A stretch of DNA of 64,000 nucleotides, taken from NCBI RefSeq assembly GCF_000407365.1, contig NZ_ASVU01000001.1, forward strand, positions 1,149,501-1,213,500, given 5' to 3'. The notes below the pieces were generated by a model, which made no database searches, was not told the origin of the DNA, and was given only the letters and a program-made list of their open reading frames with translations. This DNA comes from Enterococcus asini ATCC 700915. GTDB lineage: Bacteria; Bacillota; Bacilli; Lactobacillales; Enterococcaceae. Of this stretch, positions 41,036 through 53,346 are shown in pieces. How positions within the stretch are numbered: the stretch's first letter is position 1; the number at the start of each line of letters is the position of its first letter. A program made the translations under genes and the position numbers.

Positions 41036-43666
41036 ATGCAAGAGTACCAAAAGACGATCCCCGAGGTAGTTCATGAGTTTCACACGAGTACCCAGGGGCT
41101 TGATGTGGACACAGCAGCCAAGCGCTTGCACGAAAATGGTCCCAATCGTTTTGATGAGGCCAAAAAGGATTCATTAGCAAAGAAAATCCTGCGCAGTTTG
41201 ATGGATTTTACAACGATTGTCCTATTAGTCGCCGCAGCGATTTCTTTTTATACGGCGATTGCCACCGATCACGGAGATTATTTCGAAGGATTATTGATTA
41301 TTGCCATTGTTGTCATTAATTCGGTGTTGGCTATTTACCAAGAGGGCAACGCGGAAAAAGCACTGGAAGCCTTGCAAGATATGAATAAACAGACGGCGCT
41401 GGTGATTCGGGACGGTCAGCAACAGGAAATCAACGCAGAAGAATTGGTCGTAGGAGACGTTTTAGTATTGGAAAATGGCTCCATGGTAACGGCGGATGCT
41501 CGGTTAATTCAAACTTCCCAAATGCGTATTGAGGAGTCTGCCTTAACCGGGGAGAGTGAAGCGGTGGAAAAAGATGCGGATTTCGTGGCGGAAGAAGAAC
41601 TGCCCTTAGGCGATCAGCTAAATATGGCCTTTAAAGGCTGTACGGTGGTCAATGGCCGGGGGCGAGGCATCGTCACAGCAGTGGGTATGGACACGGAGAT
41701 GGGGAAAATCGCCGGCTTACTAGGCAGCAACACCCATCAGACTACCCCTATGCAAAAGCGACTGAATCAGCTAGGCAAACGCATCAGTGTCTTGGCCTTG
41801 GCTGCGGCGGCCTTTGTCTTTTTCCTCGGCTATTTGCAAAATGAAGAACTCCTGGATATGTTTTTAACCGCGGTTTCCTTAGCGGTTGCCGCAGTACCTG
41901 AGACGTTAATGGTAATCGTGACTTTGACTTTGGCCTATGGGGTTCAGAAGATGGCCAAGAAAAATGCCATTATTCGCCGACTGCCTGCCGTGGAAACCTT
42001 GGGGACGGCCAGTGTGATTTGCTCGGATAAGACTGGAACCTTGACCCAGAATAAAATGCGAGTGCGCCGGGTGTGGTCTCGGGGAGATGTGGTCACCGAT
42101 GTGGAAGATCAGATGACCGATGAAGCCATGGAAGTCCTGAAAATCGCGACTTTATGTACCGATGTCTTGGTAGCCACCAATGAAGATGGAGACAAAGAGT
42201 ACCAAGGCAATCCTACTGAACGGGCCATCGTGCGAGCAGTGGAAGAAAGCTACCATACGAAAAAAGAACTAGACGAAGAATATCCGCGAATCGCCGAGTT
42301 GCCCTTTGATTCGGAGCGGAAAATGATGACCACGGTGCACAAAAAAGGCAAAAAATACATCTCTGTCACGAAAGGTGCCTTTGATGTGCTTTTGCCGAAG
42401 TTCCACTATGGAGATGTGGAGAAAGCCACCATCGTCAACGACCGTTTCGGCAAGCGGGCTTTGCGAGTGATTGCTGTGGGCTTCCGGATTTTTGATGAAG
42501 AACCAAGTGAAATCACCTCGGAATACTTGGAGCAAGACTTACAACTTTTAGGGCTGATTGGTATGATTGATCCGCCACGGCCGGAAAGTAAAGGTGCCAT
42601 TGCCAAAGCAAAACGGGCGGGGATTACCACGGTGATGATTACCGGGGACCACGTGGTGACTGCCAGTGCCATCGCCAAAGAGTTAGGCATCTTGAGCAAT
42701 CCCAAGCAAGCCTTAACCGGTGCTCAGTTGCAAAAGATGTCCGATGAAGAATTGGATCAAAAAGTGGAAAAACTTCGGGTTTACGCCCGAGTGACGCCGG
42801 AAGATAAGATCCGTATCGTGCAATCCTGGCAACGGACCGGTGCTGTGGTCGCCATGACCGGGGATGGAGTCAACGATGCTCCGGCCCTAAAAGCGAGTAA
42901 TGTCGGCTGTGCCATGGGAATTACCGGGACAGATGTGGCCCAAGGTGCGGCGGATATGATTTTAACGGATGACAATTTTGCTACGATTGTAGATGCAGTG
43001 GCTCAAGGACGCACGGTGTACCAAAATGTCCGCAAAGCCGTGAATTTCCTGTTAAGTTGTAATATCTCGGAAATTTTTATCGTGATCATTGCCATGCTCT
43101 TAGGCTGGGGCGCACCTTTTACCGCGGTACAACTGCTCTTTGTCAACGTAGTAGCAGATGGCTTGCCCGGCTTTGCTTTAGGCCGTGAACCAGCAGAAGC
43201 AGGAATCATGGACGAGCCACCGATTCCAGCCCACGAGAGCATCTTCGCTCGAGGACTAGGAAAGAAAATCGCCATTAATGCCGCTAGCTTTACAGTGGTG
43301 GCACTCTTAGGCTATTACTTAGGACGCTTTGGGGAAAATATCAGCCATTGGGTCGCAGGTAGTCCTGAGGTTGGTCAAACTGTAGCCTTTCTCGTATTGG
43401 CTTATTCTTCTATCTTACATGTGTTCAACGTGCGCAGCAGTCGCTCGATATTCCGAGTGCGCCTGTCTTCGAACAAATCACTGTTTGAAATGGCGGTCTT
43501 GGCGGTTTTGATTACTACGGCAATCGCCTTATTCCCCCTTACGCAAAATCTTTTTGATCTCGTATCCATTAGTTTAAATCACTGGCTTTTGGTGGGCATC
43601 TTGTCCATCGTGCCGATTTTCGTCAATGAAATGATCAAATTCCACTTCTCACCAGAAGAGGAATAA
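41036..43666 (+). CDS. Cation-transporting P-type ATPase (P2A, calcium type)
   Basis: An 876-residue pump. An N-terminal cation-ATPase domain (VVHEFHTSTQGLD...LHENGPNRF) precedes the TGES actuator loop (ALTGESEAV), the M4 motif AVPETLMVIV (PExL ion site), the phosphorylation site ICSDKTGTLTQNKM, TGDGVNDAPALK, and M5-M6 with FVNVVADGLPGFALG. The length and the ten predicted helices fit PMR1/SERCA-like calcium or manganese pumps. The ATG at 41036 has GGAGG at a good distance; the ATG at 41030 is too near. Confidence 0.93.
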   Translation: MQEYQKTIPEVVHEFHTSTQGLDVDTAAKRLHENGPNRFDEAKKDSLAKKILRSLMDFTTIVLLVAAAISFYTAIATDHGDYFEGLLIIAIVVINSVLAIYQEGNAEKALEALQDMNKQTALVIRDGQQQEINAEELVVGDVLVLENGSMVTADARLIQTSQMRIEESALTGESEAVEKDADFVAEEELPLGDQLNMAFKGCTVVNGRGRGIVTAVGMDTEMGKIAGLLGSNTHQTTPMQKRLNQLGKRISVLALAAAAFVFFLGYLQNEELLDMFLTAVSLAVAAVPETLMVIVTLTLAYGVQKMAKKNAIIRRLPAVETLGTASVICSDKTGTLTQNKMRVRRVWSRGDVVTDVEDQMTDEAMEVLKIATLCTDVLVATNEDGDKEYQGNPTERAIVRAVEESYHTKKELDEEYPRIAELPFDSERKMMTTVHKKGKKYISVTKGAFDVLLPKFHYGDVEKATIVNDRFGKRALRVIAVGFRIFDEEPSEITSEYLEQDLQLLGLIGMIDPPRPESKGAIAKAKRAGITTVMITGDHVVTASAIAKELGILSNPKQALTGAQLQKMSDEELDQKVEKLRVYARVTPEDKIRIVQSWQRTGAVVAMTGDGVNDAPALKASNVGCAMGITGTDVAQGAADMILTDDNFATIVDAVAQGRTVYQNVRKAVNFLLSCNISEIFIVIIAMLLGWGAPFTAVQLLFVNVVADGLPGFALGREPAEAGIMDEPPIPAHESIFARGLGKKIAINAASFTVVALLGYYLGRFGENISHWVAGSPEVGQTVAFLVLAYSSILHVFNVRSSRSIFRVRLSSNKSLFEMAVLAVLITTAIALFPLTQNLFDLVSISLNHWLLVGILSIVPIFVNEMIKFHFSPEEE

Positions 43667-43705
43667 CAGAGTGAAAATTCATCTTATCTATTTAATAGAC
43701 ACAGA

Positions 43706-43742
43706 AAAGCTCGGAGCGGTAACTTTGCTCCGAGCTTTTTTT
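43706..43742. terminator. Bidirectional terminator
   Basis: A 12-base stem AAAGCTCGGAGC / GCTCCGAGCTTT followed by T residues, shared by the ATPase gene and the convergent DUF975 gene. Confidence 0.92.
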
Positions 43743-43745
43743 AGC

Positions 43746-44486
43746 TTAAAACGTAACGGCTTCGTCTGGTAGGGCATTGTAAAAGGCTGCCCGTGTAGCT
43801 TGGTAATAAGGGATGAACCACAAAAGCCCAATTACGGTGATGCTGGCCAAGATGCCCCAACCGATAAAGCTTAAGTCTAGGACAAAGAGTTTCCATTTGT
43901 AGCCGTCCATTAAACGGCGACTAGCAGTGATGCATTCCAAAGCTTTTGGTTTTTCTCCGGTACCTTCATGAATATCATAATAGATAAAATAGCTTTGAGA
44001 ATAAGAATAAAACTTGATGATACCAGGAATGATCAAGAGCAATGTCCACAAGTAGCTAAAAATCGAAACCAAGATGAAGACTACAATTAAGCCCAAAAGA
44101 TACGGGGAACGGAAACAACGGAAGGCATCGGCTACCCGATACGGTTCTTCCCGACGGCCGCGAAGTGCATCCAAATAGGTGAAGTTTACCCCACTTTGCA
44201 AAACGATTTGAATCAAGGATGCGGCAATGGTAATCAAGGTGTAGGTTCCCATCATCGGTGCCATGGTGGCAAAGGTGGCAAGGGACATTTCCGCACTATT
44301 GCTACTGTCTGCAATCATCTCGGAGACCGCGCTAGTAAAGACAAAGGGTACCGAAGTCAAGGCCATTAAGATCCAAGTGATCAAGACGACGATGATTCCC
44401 GGCACGACAGTCATTAAGATTGCGCCCCCCCAGCGCCCGCTTAAGGCGTCTTTGGCCTCTTGCTTTAATTCTTTTCTGCTTTTCAT
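43746..44486 (-). CDS. DUF975-family integral membrane protein
   Basis: A 246-residue membrane protein starting MKSRKELKQEAKDALSGRW, which is the DUF975 signature, with six hydrophobic segments. FLRTAYLGVI-type positions appear here as GVNFTYLDALRGRREEPYRVADAFRCF. SYSQSYFIYYDIHEGTGEKPKALECITASRRLMDGYK is the conserved cytosolic loop. The function is unknown. I chose the ATG at 44486 because the longer frame to 44531 lacks a site, while GAGGGGAG precedes this one. Confidence 0.88.
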   Translation of the reverse strand: MKSRKELKQEAKDALSGRWGGAILMTVVPGIIVVLITWILMALTSVPFVFTSAVSEMIADSSNSAEMSLATFATMAPMMGTYTLITIAASLIQIVLQSGVNFTYLDALRGRREEPYRVADAFRCFRSPYLLGLIVVFILVSIFSYLWTLLLIIPGIIKFYSYSQSYFIYYDIHEGTGEKPKALECITASRRLMDGYKWKLFVLDLSFIGWGILASITVIGLLWFIPYYQATRAAFYNALPDEAVTF

Positions 44487-44732
44487 TTTTTCAGACTCCC
44501 CTCTAAACGAGTTTTCACCCAGCAAACCCACTGAGTTAGTAACAGTATATCAAACTGCTAGAAATTCGTCTGGCATAAGCGCTGTTTTTTTCAAGGAAAA
44601 GTCGGCGTGAAAGGAACTTGGGGCTTTGGTATTTTCTTAAGAAGGTAGGGGAGGTCTTTACTTTTTTTAGGCCAGTTAGTATCATGGGAGAGTTGACACA
44701 AAGCCGAATAAGGGCTGTTGTGAGGAAAGTAG

Positions 44733-45893
<1,161 letters not shown>

Positions 45894-46003
45894 TCTCAGA
45901 GGAAAACCTAGTGAAAACGGCTTAAGTTTGGTATAGTATAATTTGTACGTTCCTTGGCAGAAATCTGTCAAGCGTGATTTTTAAAAATCGAGGTGAATAT
46001 TCT

Positions 46004-46387
46004 ATGGAATTACTGATTCCGATTATTGTCTTAGCGGCAATGTGGTTCTTCATGTCTCGTTCTACAAAGAAACAACAACAAGAACGTCAAAACACATTGA
46101 GCGCGATGAAAGCTGGGGACAACGTGGTAACCATCGGCGGTTTGCATGGCGTCTTGTCTGAAGTCAACGACAAAACTGTCATCATCGACTGCGAAGGCAT
46201 CTACTTGGAGTTTGATAAGGCAGCGATTAAATCTGTCACTCCAGGCACTGCCATTCACACGGAAGACGCAGTAGCAGAAGTGGAAGCAAACGAAGCGGCA
46301 GAAGCAACGAAAGTAGAAGCTCCTGAAGCACCAGTTGACGCCCCAAGCGAAACAACTGACACAGACACAACTGAACAAAAAGACTAA
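46004..46387 (+). CDS. yajC: Preprotein translocase subunit YajC
   Basis: A 127-residue protein with one N-terminal membrane helix (LLIPIIVLAAMWFFM) and the YajC core (NTLSAMKAGDNVVTIGGLHGVLSEVNDKTVIIDC). The acidic Ala/Glu/Thr-rich tail is variable in the family. YajC associates with SecDF. Start chosen at ATG 46004 behind GAGGTG. It follows tgt, an order common in Firmicutes, and is closed by a short hairpin terminator. Confidence 0.93.
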   Translation: MELLIPIIVLAAMWFFMSRSTKKQQQERQNTLSAMKAGDNVVTIGGLHGVLSEVNDKTVIIDCEGIYLEFDKAAIKSVTPGTAIHTEDAVAEVEANEAAEATKVEAPEAPVDAPSETTDTDTTEQKD

Positions 46388-46414
46388 TCCTGCGATTCGT
46401 AGGATTTTTCTTTT
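46386..46414 (+). terminator. Intrinsic terminator after yajC
   Basis: A nine-base stem AATCCTGCG / CGTAGGATT (one G-U pair) with a three-base loop and TTTCTTTT. Confidence 0.75.
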
Positions 46415-46427
46415 GGATTCCTAAGGG

Positions 46428-46473
46428 AAAAAATCGCTAACCTCCTAGTCAAAAAGAGGGTAGCGATTTTTTG
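46428..46473 (-). terminator. Intrinsic terminator of the AraC-type gene
   Basis: Stem AAAAAATCGCTA / TAGCGATTTTTT with inner CCTC / GAGG, active toward the minus strand. Confidence 0.85.
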
Positions 46474-46490
46474 TTTAGGAAGAGCTACGG

Positions 46491-47324
46491 CTAGGAACGG
46501 TTGCGGTATTGACTGGGCGTGCAGCCGTAGCGTTTTTTAAACAAACGATGAAAGTGATTGATATTGGCAAAGCCCGATTGATAGGCTGCCTCTTGGATGG
46601 TCATCGACTGGTTGGTGATGTGGTAAAGCGCCAGCTGCAGACGCGCACAGATAAGTTCTTCATTAGGCGTGGTGTGAAAGTACTCCCGGTACAGGCGATA
46701 GAACTTGCTCTGGCTGATTTGCAACAAGTCGCTTAGCTTTTCTGCCGTCCACTCCGTTTGACAATCTGCTAGCATGGACAAACGCAAAGAGTGCATTTCT
46801 TGGTAAAGAGAGGTGTCATTTTGTAAGCGTTGGTGATGGGCAACACCTCGGGCAGCCAGTAGCAACAACTCCTGTACATACAAGGCCATCAATTGCCCAC
46901 TTTCCGGCTGTTGCAACAAAAATTCCTGGTGAATCTTTTGTAATAAACGGTTGAGTTGGTCTAGATTGCTAGGATAAAACAAGCGATTGGTTGGTAAACT
47001 CATCGGAAAGTCTATCTGAGGAAGTCCGGTAAATTCCACGAAGCTGTTAAAAAATTCCTCTTCGGCTTGGTAGTGTTGAAAAGTACCGGGCAGATATAAC
47101 ATGCAAGCACCTCGCTGGGCACGGACTTGTTCCCCATTGGCAAAGGTGAACTCCATGGGTGCCAAGACTAACAAAAATAAATACTCTTCTAAGCCATTAG
47201 GACGATAGATCACGTCTTGGTTTTGATTATGAGTGTGGTAGCCACAAAAAGTCACAGACATTTGAAATGTTGTCCTTTCATGTTGATTTGCTGTAAGTGT
47301 CTCAAGGAAAGGAGCTTCTGTCAA
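46491..47324 (-). CDS. AraC-family transcriptional regulator
   Basis: A 277-residue regulator. The N-terminal cupin-like sugar-binding half has YRPNGLEEYLFLLVLAPMEFTF and CMLYLPGTFQHYQAEEEF. The C-terminal two-helix-turn-helix domain has WTAEKLSDLLQISQSKFYRLYREYF and SMTIQEAAYQSGFANINHFHRLFKKRYGCTPSQYR. It starts at TTG 47324 (GGGGAAGG upstream) or at ATG 47258 (AAAGGA upstream). It is divergent from the arabinofuranosidase gene, with a clear inverted repeat in between, so it is its likely activator. Confidence 0.9.
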   Translation of the reverse strand: MTEAPFLETLTANQHERTTFQMSVTFCGYHTHNQNQDVIYRPNGLEEYLFLLVLAPMEFTFANGEQVRAQRGACMLYLPGTFQHYQAEEEFFNSFVEFTGLPQIDFPMSLPTNRLFYPSNLDQLNRLLQKIHQEFLLQQPESGQLMALYVQELLLLAARGVAHHQRLQNDTSLYQEMHSLRLSMLADCQTEWTAEKLSDLLQISQSKFYRLYREYFHTTPNEELICARLQLALYHITNQSMTIQEAAYQSGFANINHFHRLFKKRYGCTPSQYRNRS

Positions 47325-47372
47325 TCGTCCTTCCCCTGTGAGAGGCTAGTTCACTACTTTCTATGATAAAAA

Positions 47373-47408
47373 GCAAATGATCTGGTGGAGAAAAAGTCAA
47401 TCATTTGC
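47373..47408. promoter_or_regulatory. AraC-type operator between divergent genes
   Basis: GCAAATGAT (47373-47381) and its inverse ATCATTTGC (47400-47408) separated by 18 bases. They lie upstream of a TATACT -10 (47444-47449) whose -35 is poor, as at activator-dependent promoters. Confidence 0.65.
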
Positions 47409-47462
47409 GAGATTCCTTCCTTATCTCATGGGCTAGACACTTTTATACTAGAAAGTAAATAA

Positions 47463-48983
<1,521 letters not shown>

Positions 48984-49081
48984 GCAATCCCCTCCATTTT
49001 TCTCCTGAAGTACGGTACTATAGAGATAGTCGACTTACGGTAAGAGTAAAGAAAGCGACTAGACTAAAGGAGTGTACCTAG

Positions 49082-49351
49082 ATGAAGTGGTGGGAAAAAT
49101 GGTACTTTGGCAAAAGCTTACGGCAAAAACTCAGTGAATTTCACGGGGCAGGCTACGAGCACGTCACCATAGCTGAACTGTGGGAGTACTGTCAGTGGTT
49201 GTGGTCAAAGAAAAAAGTGCAAAAAAAGTCTGAACAGCGCCAATTACTGCAACAAGTTACTCCTTATGATTTTTTTGACTACCAACAAATTCAGATTCGT
49301 ACTCATCAAGAGAGCCTGCAAGAGATGGAGGACTTCTCTGATTTGTTCTGA
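49082..49351 (+). CDS. comN: ComN-like post-transcriptional regulator
   Basis: An 89-residue protein whose pattern LRQKLSEFHGAGYEHVTIAELWEYCQWLWSKK then TPYDFFDYQQIQ fits the ComN/PF13797 family, known in Bacillus to affect comE mRNA. ComN genes usually lie near tgt and yajC. Here the AraC/GH51 pair sits between yajC and this gene. The ATG follows AAGGAG. The symbol rests on similarity by eye and on position. Confidence 0.65.
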   Translation: MKWWEKWYFGKSLRQKLSEFHGAGYEHVTIAELWEYCQWLWSKKKVQKKSEQRQLLQQVTPYDFFDYQQIQIRTHQESLQEMEDFSDLF

Positions 49352-49394
49352 TTGAGAAACACTTCACATTTTATTCTGACCTTGAAAAAAATTT

Positions 49395-49440
49395 AAAGAA
49401 AGTCCGACTGCGATAGAAAAAAAGCGGAAGGGCTTTCTTT
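49395..49440 (+). terminator. Possible terminator after comN
   Basis: An 11-base stem AAAGAAAGTCC / GGGCTTTCTTT (one G-U pair) with a long A-rich loop, then TGTTTTG. Confidence 0.55.
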
Positions 49441-49502
49441 GTTTTGCCAATAGTCTTTATCCCAGCTCGCTTTTCCTGATGAAAAAACTTCTTCAAAAAA
49501 AC

Positions 49503-49518
49503 TGTGAAAAAAATCACA
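49503..49518. promoter_or_regulatory. Rex (redox) operator of adhE
   Basis: TGTGA-AAAAAA-TCACA is a perfect match to the palindromic Rex site core TGTGA-N6-TCACA. It stands nine bases upstream of the adhE -35 element. Rex represses fermentative genes when the NADH/NAD+ ratio is low. Confidence 0.85.
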
Positions 49519-49526
49519 AAAAACTA

Positions 49527-49555
49527 TTTACAAGTTTCTGACTTTCGTGTATCAT
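49527..49555 (+). promoter_or_regulatory. Promoter of adhE
   Basis: TTTACA-17-TATCAT, 55 bases upstream of the adhE start and right beside the Rex palindrome. Confidence 0.75.
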
Positions 49556-49610
49556 TCAGTATGTGAAATGATTAACAAAGAAAATGATCCACAACATAGG
49601 AGGATTGACA

Positions 49611-52217
49611 ATGGCTAAGACATTGGAAAAAGAAGTAGAAATCATCGACGTTGATACGGTAATCGACGACCTAGCAGCGAAAGCAAATGAAGCTGCGAAA
49701 CAAATGGAAAACTTCACGCAAGAACAAGTGGACCACATCGTACACGAAATGGCGATGGCAGCTTTAGACAAACACATGCCTTTAGCGAAAATGGCCGTAG
49801 AAGAAACTGGCCGGGGGATTGTGGAAGATAAAGCAATCAAAAACATGTACGCTTCTGAATATATCTGGAACTCCATCAAACACGACAAAACAATCGGCGT
49901 GATTGGGGAAGACAAACAAAAAGGCTTGATCGAAGTTGCTGGACCAGTTGGGGTTGTGGCAGCGGTTGTACCAACGACGAACCCAACCTCCACTACGATC
50001 TTTAAAGCAATGATTTCATTGAAGACTGCAAACTCTGTAATCTTCTCCTTCCACCCATCTGCACAAGCTTGTTCCGTGGAAGCTGCGAAAATCGTTCGGG
50101 ATGCAGCGATTGCCGCTGGTGCTCCTGAAAACTGTATTCAATGGATTGAAAAAGAAAACTCTTCAATTGAAGCAACTCAAAAATTAATGAACCACCCAGG
50201 CGTAGCAATCGTCTTGGCAACTGGTGGTCCTGGCATGGTGAAATCTGCTTACTCTACAGGGAAACCTGCACTAGGGGTAGGGGCTGGTAACGTACCTGCT
50301 TACATCGAAAAAACTGCGAAAATCAAACGGGCAGTTAACGACGTCATCGTTTCAAAAACGTTCGACAACGGCATGATCTGTGCGTCTGAGCAAGGGGTCA
50401 TCGTGGACAAAGAAATCTACGACGAAGTCAAAGCAGAATTCGAAGCACACCAATGCTACGTAGTGAAGAAAAACGAATTGTCTAAATTAGAAGACGCAGT
50501 GATGAACGAAGGCAAATATGCCGTTAACGCAAAAATCGTTGGTCACTCTGCCATGGATATCGCAAAACTTGCAGGCATCAAAGTTCCAGAAGGCACGAAG
50601 ATGTTAATCGCTGAACTAGACGGTGTGGGCGCAGACTTCCCACTCTCTCGTGAAAAACTATCCCCAGTCTTGGCTATGATGAAATCAAACAGCCACGAAG
50701 AAGGTTTTGCTTTGGCATTGGGTATGTTGGAACTGGGCGGTTTAGGCCATACAGCAGTTATCCACACAGAAGATGAAGGCTTGCAATTGCAATACGGCTT
50801 GAAGATGAAAGCTTGCCGGATCTTGGTAAATTCACCATCTGCGGAAGGCGGAATCGGGAATATCTACAACGAAATGATTCCTTCCTTAACCTTGGGCTGT
50901 GGTTCATACGGTCACAACTCTGTATCTAAGAACGTATCGGCGATCAATTTGATCAACGTGAAGACTATCGCGAAACGGAGAAACAATATGCAATGGTTTA
51001 AATTACCTTCTAAGATTTACTTTGAAAAGAACTCCTTGTTGTACTTGGAAAAAATGGAAAACGTGGAACGGGTAATGATCGTCTGCGACCCAGGGATGGT
51101 GCAATTCGGTTATGCGGATACAGTTCGTGAAGTCTTGCAACGTCGTAAAAACGATGTGAAAATCGAAGTCTTCTCTGACGTAGAACCAAACCCATCTACT
51201 AACACTGTTTACGCTGGTACTAAAGTCATGGTTGACTTCCAACCAGACACAATCATCGCTCTTGGTGGTGGTTCGGCAATGGATGCGGCGAAAGGCATGT
51301 GGATGTTCTATGAGCACCCAGATACTTCCTTCTTCGGCGCAAAACAAAAATTCTTGGATATCCGCAAACGGACGTACAAGATTGACAAAGCAGTGAAGAC
51401 ACAGTTCGTATGTATCCCAACTACTTCCGGTACTGGTTCTGAAGTAACACCATTTGCAGTAATCACGGACAGCGACACTCACGTGAAATACCCATTGGCT
51501 GACTACGCTTTGACGCCAGACGTAGCGATTGTGGACCCTCAATTCGTATTATCTGTACCAGCTAGCGTAACGGCTGACACTGGGATGGACGTTTTGACTC
51601 ACGCGATTGAATCTTACGTATCTGTTATGGCTTCTGACTACACGCGTGGTTTGAGCTTACAAGCGATTAAATTAGTCTTTGACTACTTGGAAAAATCCGT
51701 GAAAGTGGGCGACCCTGAATCACGGGAAAAAATGCACAATGCGTCTACTATGGCAGGGATGGCCTTCGCCAATGCCTTCTTGGGAATTTCCCACTCCATC
51801 GCACACAAAATCGGTGGTGAATACGGTATCCCTCACGGACGGACCAATGCGATTCTATTGCCACACGTAATCCGTTACAATGCGAAAGACCCTCAAAAAC
51901 ATGCGATGTTCCCTAAATATGACTACTTCCGGGCTGACACAGACTACGCTGATATCGCGAAGTTCTTAGGCCTGAAAGGTGAAACTACTGCGGAATTGGT
52001 AGAAGCTTTGGCAACTGCCGTTTACGAATTGGGTCATAAGATTGGCATCGAAATGAACTTGAAAGCACAAGGCGTAACCAAACAAGTATTGGATACAACT
52101 GTGGATCGCATGGCTGAATTGGCTTATGAAGACCAATGTACAACAGCTAATCCGAAAGAACCTTTGATCTCTGAATTGAAGGGCATCATCATCGAAGCTT
52201 ACAACGCAAAAGCGTAA
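49611..52217 (+). CDS. adhE: Bifunctional acetaldehyde-CoA/alcohol dehydrogenase
   Basis: An 868-residue fusion enzyme reducing acetyl-CoA to ethanol with two NADH. The N-terminal aldehyde dehydrogenase half (1-440) has GPVGVVAAVVPTTNPTS and the catalytic Cys in NGMICASEQG. After a linker comes the Fe-dependent alcohol dehydrogenase half, with GGGSAMDAAKGMW, PTTSGTGSEVTPFAVI, and the iron ligands in GISHSIAHKIGGEYGIPHGR. AGGAGG precedes the ATG at 49611. Codon use is highly biased, as for abundant proteins. The Rex operator fits its fermentative role. Confidence 0.97.
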   Translation: MAKTLEKEVEIIDVDTVIDDLAAKANEAAKQMENFTQEQVDHIVHEMAMAALDKHMPLAKMAVEETGRGIVEDKAIKNMYASEYIWNSIKHDKTIGVIGEDKQKGLIEVAGPVGVVAAVVPTTNPTSTTIFKAMISLKTANSVIFSFHPSAQACSVEAAKIVRDAAIAAGAPENCIQWIEKENSSIEATQKLMNHPGVAIVLATGGPGMVKSAYSTGKPALGVGAGNVPAYIEKTAKIKRAVNDVIVSKTFDNGMICASEQGVIVDKEIYDEVKAEFEAHQCYVVKKNELSKLEDAVMNEGKYAVNAKIVGHSAMDIAKLAGIKVPEGTKMLIAELDGVGADFPLSREKLSPVLAMMKSNSHEEGFALALGMLELGGLGHTAVIHTEDEGLQLQYGLKMKACRILVNSPSAEGGIGNIYNEMIPSLTLGCGSYGHNSVSKNVSAINLINVKTIAKRRNNMQWFKLPSKIYFEKNSLLYLEKMENVERVMIVCDPGMVQFGYADTVREVLQRRKNDVKIEVFSDVEPNPSTNTVYAGTKVMVDFQPDTIIALGGGSAMDAAKGMWMFYEHPDTSFFGAKQKFLDIRKRTYKIDKAVKTQFVCIPTTSGTGSEVTPFAVITDSDTHVKYPLADYALTPDVAIVDPQFVLSVPASVTADTGMDVLTHAIESYVSVMASDYTRGLSLQAIKLVFDYLEKSVKVGDPESREKMHNASTMAGMAFANAFLGISHSIAHKIGGEYGIPHGRTNAILLPHVIRYNAKDPQKHAMFPKYDYFRADTDYADIAKFLGLKGETTAELVEALATAVYELGHKIGIEMNLKAQGVTKQVLDTTVDRMAELAYEDQCTTANPKEPLISELKGIIIEAYNAKA

Positions 52218-52247
52218 GCCTCGGTAACCACCCACAAGCACATAGTA

Positions 52248-52292
52248 AACCCCCGCTCACGGCTTCTTAGCAGCTGTGGGCGGGGGTTTTTG
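52248..52292 (+). terminator. Intrinsic terminator of adhE
   Basis: A GC-rich stem AAACCCCCGC / GCGGGGGTTT with inner CAC / GTG and a T run. Confidence 0.9.
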
Positions 52293-52426
52293 TTTGGAGT
52301 ACCGATGGTGGAATCCGGGGTTTGTTTGTTACGATAACTGCCCTATAGTATAATTTTAACAAGTAGAGATTTATTTGGGACAAGATGTGAAGAGGATGAA
52401 GGGAATTACCGACTGGGGGACTGGAC

Positions 52427-52999
52427 ATGAAAAAAGTGCTGTTTTGTTTGTTGGCATTGGGCTTTTTAGGTGGGTGTTCCACCAAGGAAGAGCCCAAGGA
52501 TGTGACCTATGACTGGGCGCCACCTTTTGAAGAGGTGCGGTGGAGTATGGGGGAAGATGCGGTCTTTGAAACCTTGGATTTGGATGAGGAAGATGCAACG
52601 CTGAATGTGAATCCGGAAAAACAGCGGGTCTTCTCTTTTGCCAGCGCCATGGAGACGGAAGTCGGTATGGTAGCCCCGGATTTCATCTTTGAGCCAGGTT
52701 TTGGCTTAGTTGGAGTGAACCTGCACTACATTCCAATGGAGAAGGAAGCGGCGGAGACCTTGGCGAAGCTGGAAGCGGCCTATGGCAAAAGTGATGATGG
52801 CACGTGGTCAGGGACGAAATTTGGCGAATTGAATCTTTCAGATGAGCAAGTTGCCGCCTTCAAGAAAGAAGCGGATATCGACAAGGATGAGCCAGTGGTT
52901 ACGATTGCTTTAAATCAAGATGCTCAGGCGGTGAAATACCAAGAGTGTGTGTTTGAAGGCAAGAATGCGGCGATTTTGGAGCAAGTATTAGCTAAGTGA
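52427..52999 (+). CDS. Lipoprotein of unknown function
   Basis: A 190-residue protein with a lipoprotein signal (VLFCLLALGFLGGCSTKEE, Cys at about 17). The mature part is acidic (ADKDEPVVT, KAEAAYGKSDDGTW). I do not recognise the domain. It overlaps the next small gene, whose start codon lies nine bases past its stop in the same transcription direction. Confidence 0.75.
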   Translation: MKKVLFCLLALGFLGGCSTKEEPKDVTYDWAPPFEEVRWSMGEDAVFETLDLDEEDATLNVNPEKQRVFSFASAMETEVGMVAPDFIFEPGFGLVGVNLHYIPMEKEAAETLAKLEAAYGKSDDGTWSGTKFGELNLSDEQVAAFKKEADIDKDEPVVTIALNQDAQAVKYQECVFEGKNAAILEQVLAK

Positions 53000-53007
53000 G
53001 GGACAAG

Positions 53008-53307
53008 ATGAAGAAGCGAGACTTGAATTTTAAACTTGGGGTAGTTCTGGGAACGATTATTGGTTTGTTTGTTATTTGTCATTTATCCCCGCAAATCGCC
53101 TTAAGAACGCATCTCTTTTTTTCTGGGCACCCGGTTAGTAGTGTGACAACAGGTATCAGGCTAGTGGAGAAAGTGGATGCCAACACTGGCATTTATCAGC
53201 TACAGGAACCGGTGATAGAAAGAGCCACGCAAGCATCACTAGAGCATTTTGAAGTCAAGCGGTACTCGGGGATTTTCTATTTTGCGGAGTATGTGGGGGA
53301 AGCGTGA
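53008..53307 (+). CDS. Small single-span membrane protein of unknown function
   Basis: A 99-residue protein with one N-terminal hydrophobic helix (GVVLGTIIGLFVICHLSPQI), then an exported domain of about 65 residues (VSSVTTGIRLVEKVDANTG). ATG 53008 has GAGGGACA before it. It follows the lipoprotein gene directly, so both are likely co-expressed at the cell surface. The family is not recognised. Confidence 0.65.
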   Translation: MKKRDLNFKLGVVLGTIIGLFVICHLSPQIALRTHLFFSGHPVSSVTTGIRLVEKVDANTGIYQLQEPVIERATQASLEHFEVKRYSGIFYFAEYVGEA

Positions 53308-53346
53308 GGTGTCAGGAACTAATAGTAAAACTGAGAAAGCAAAAAC

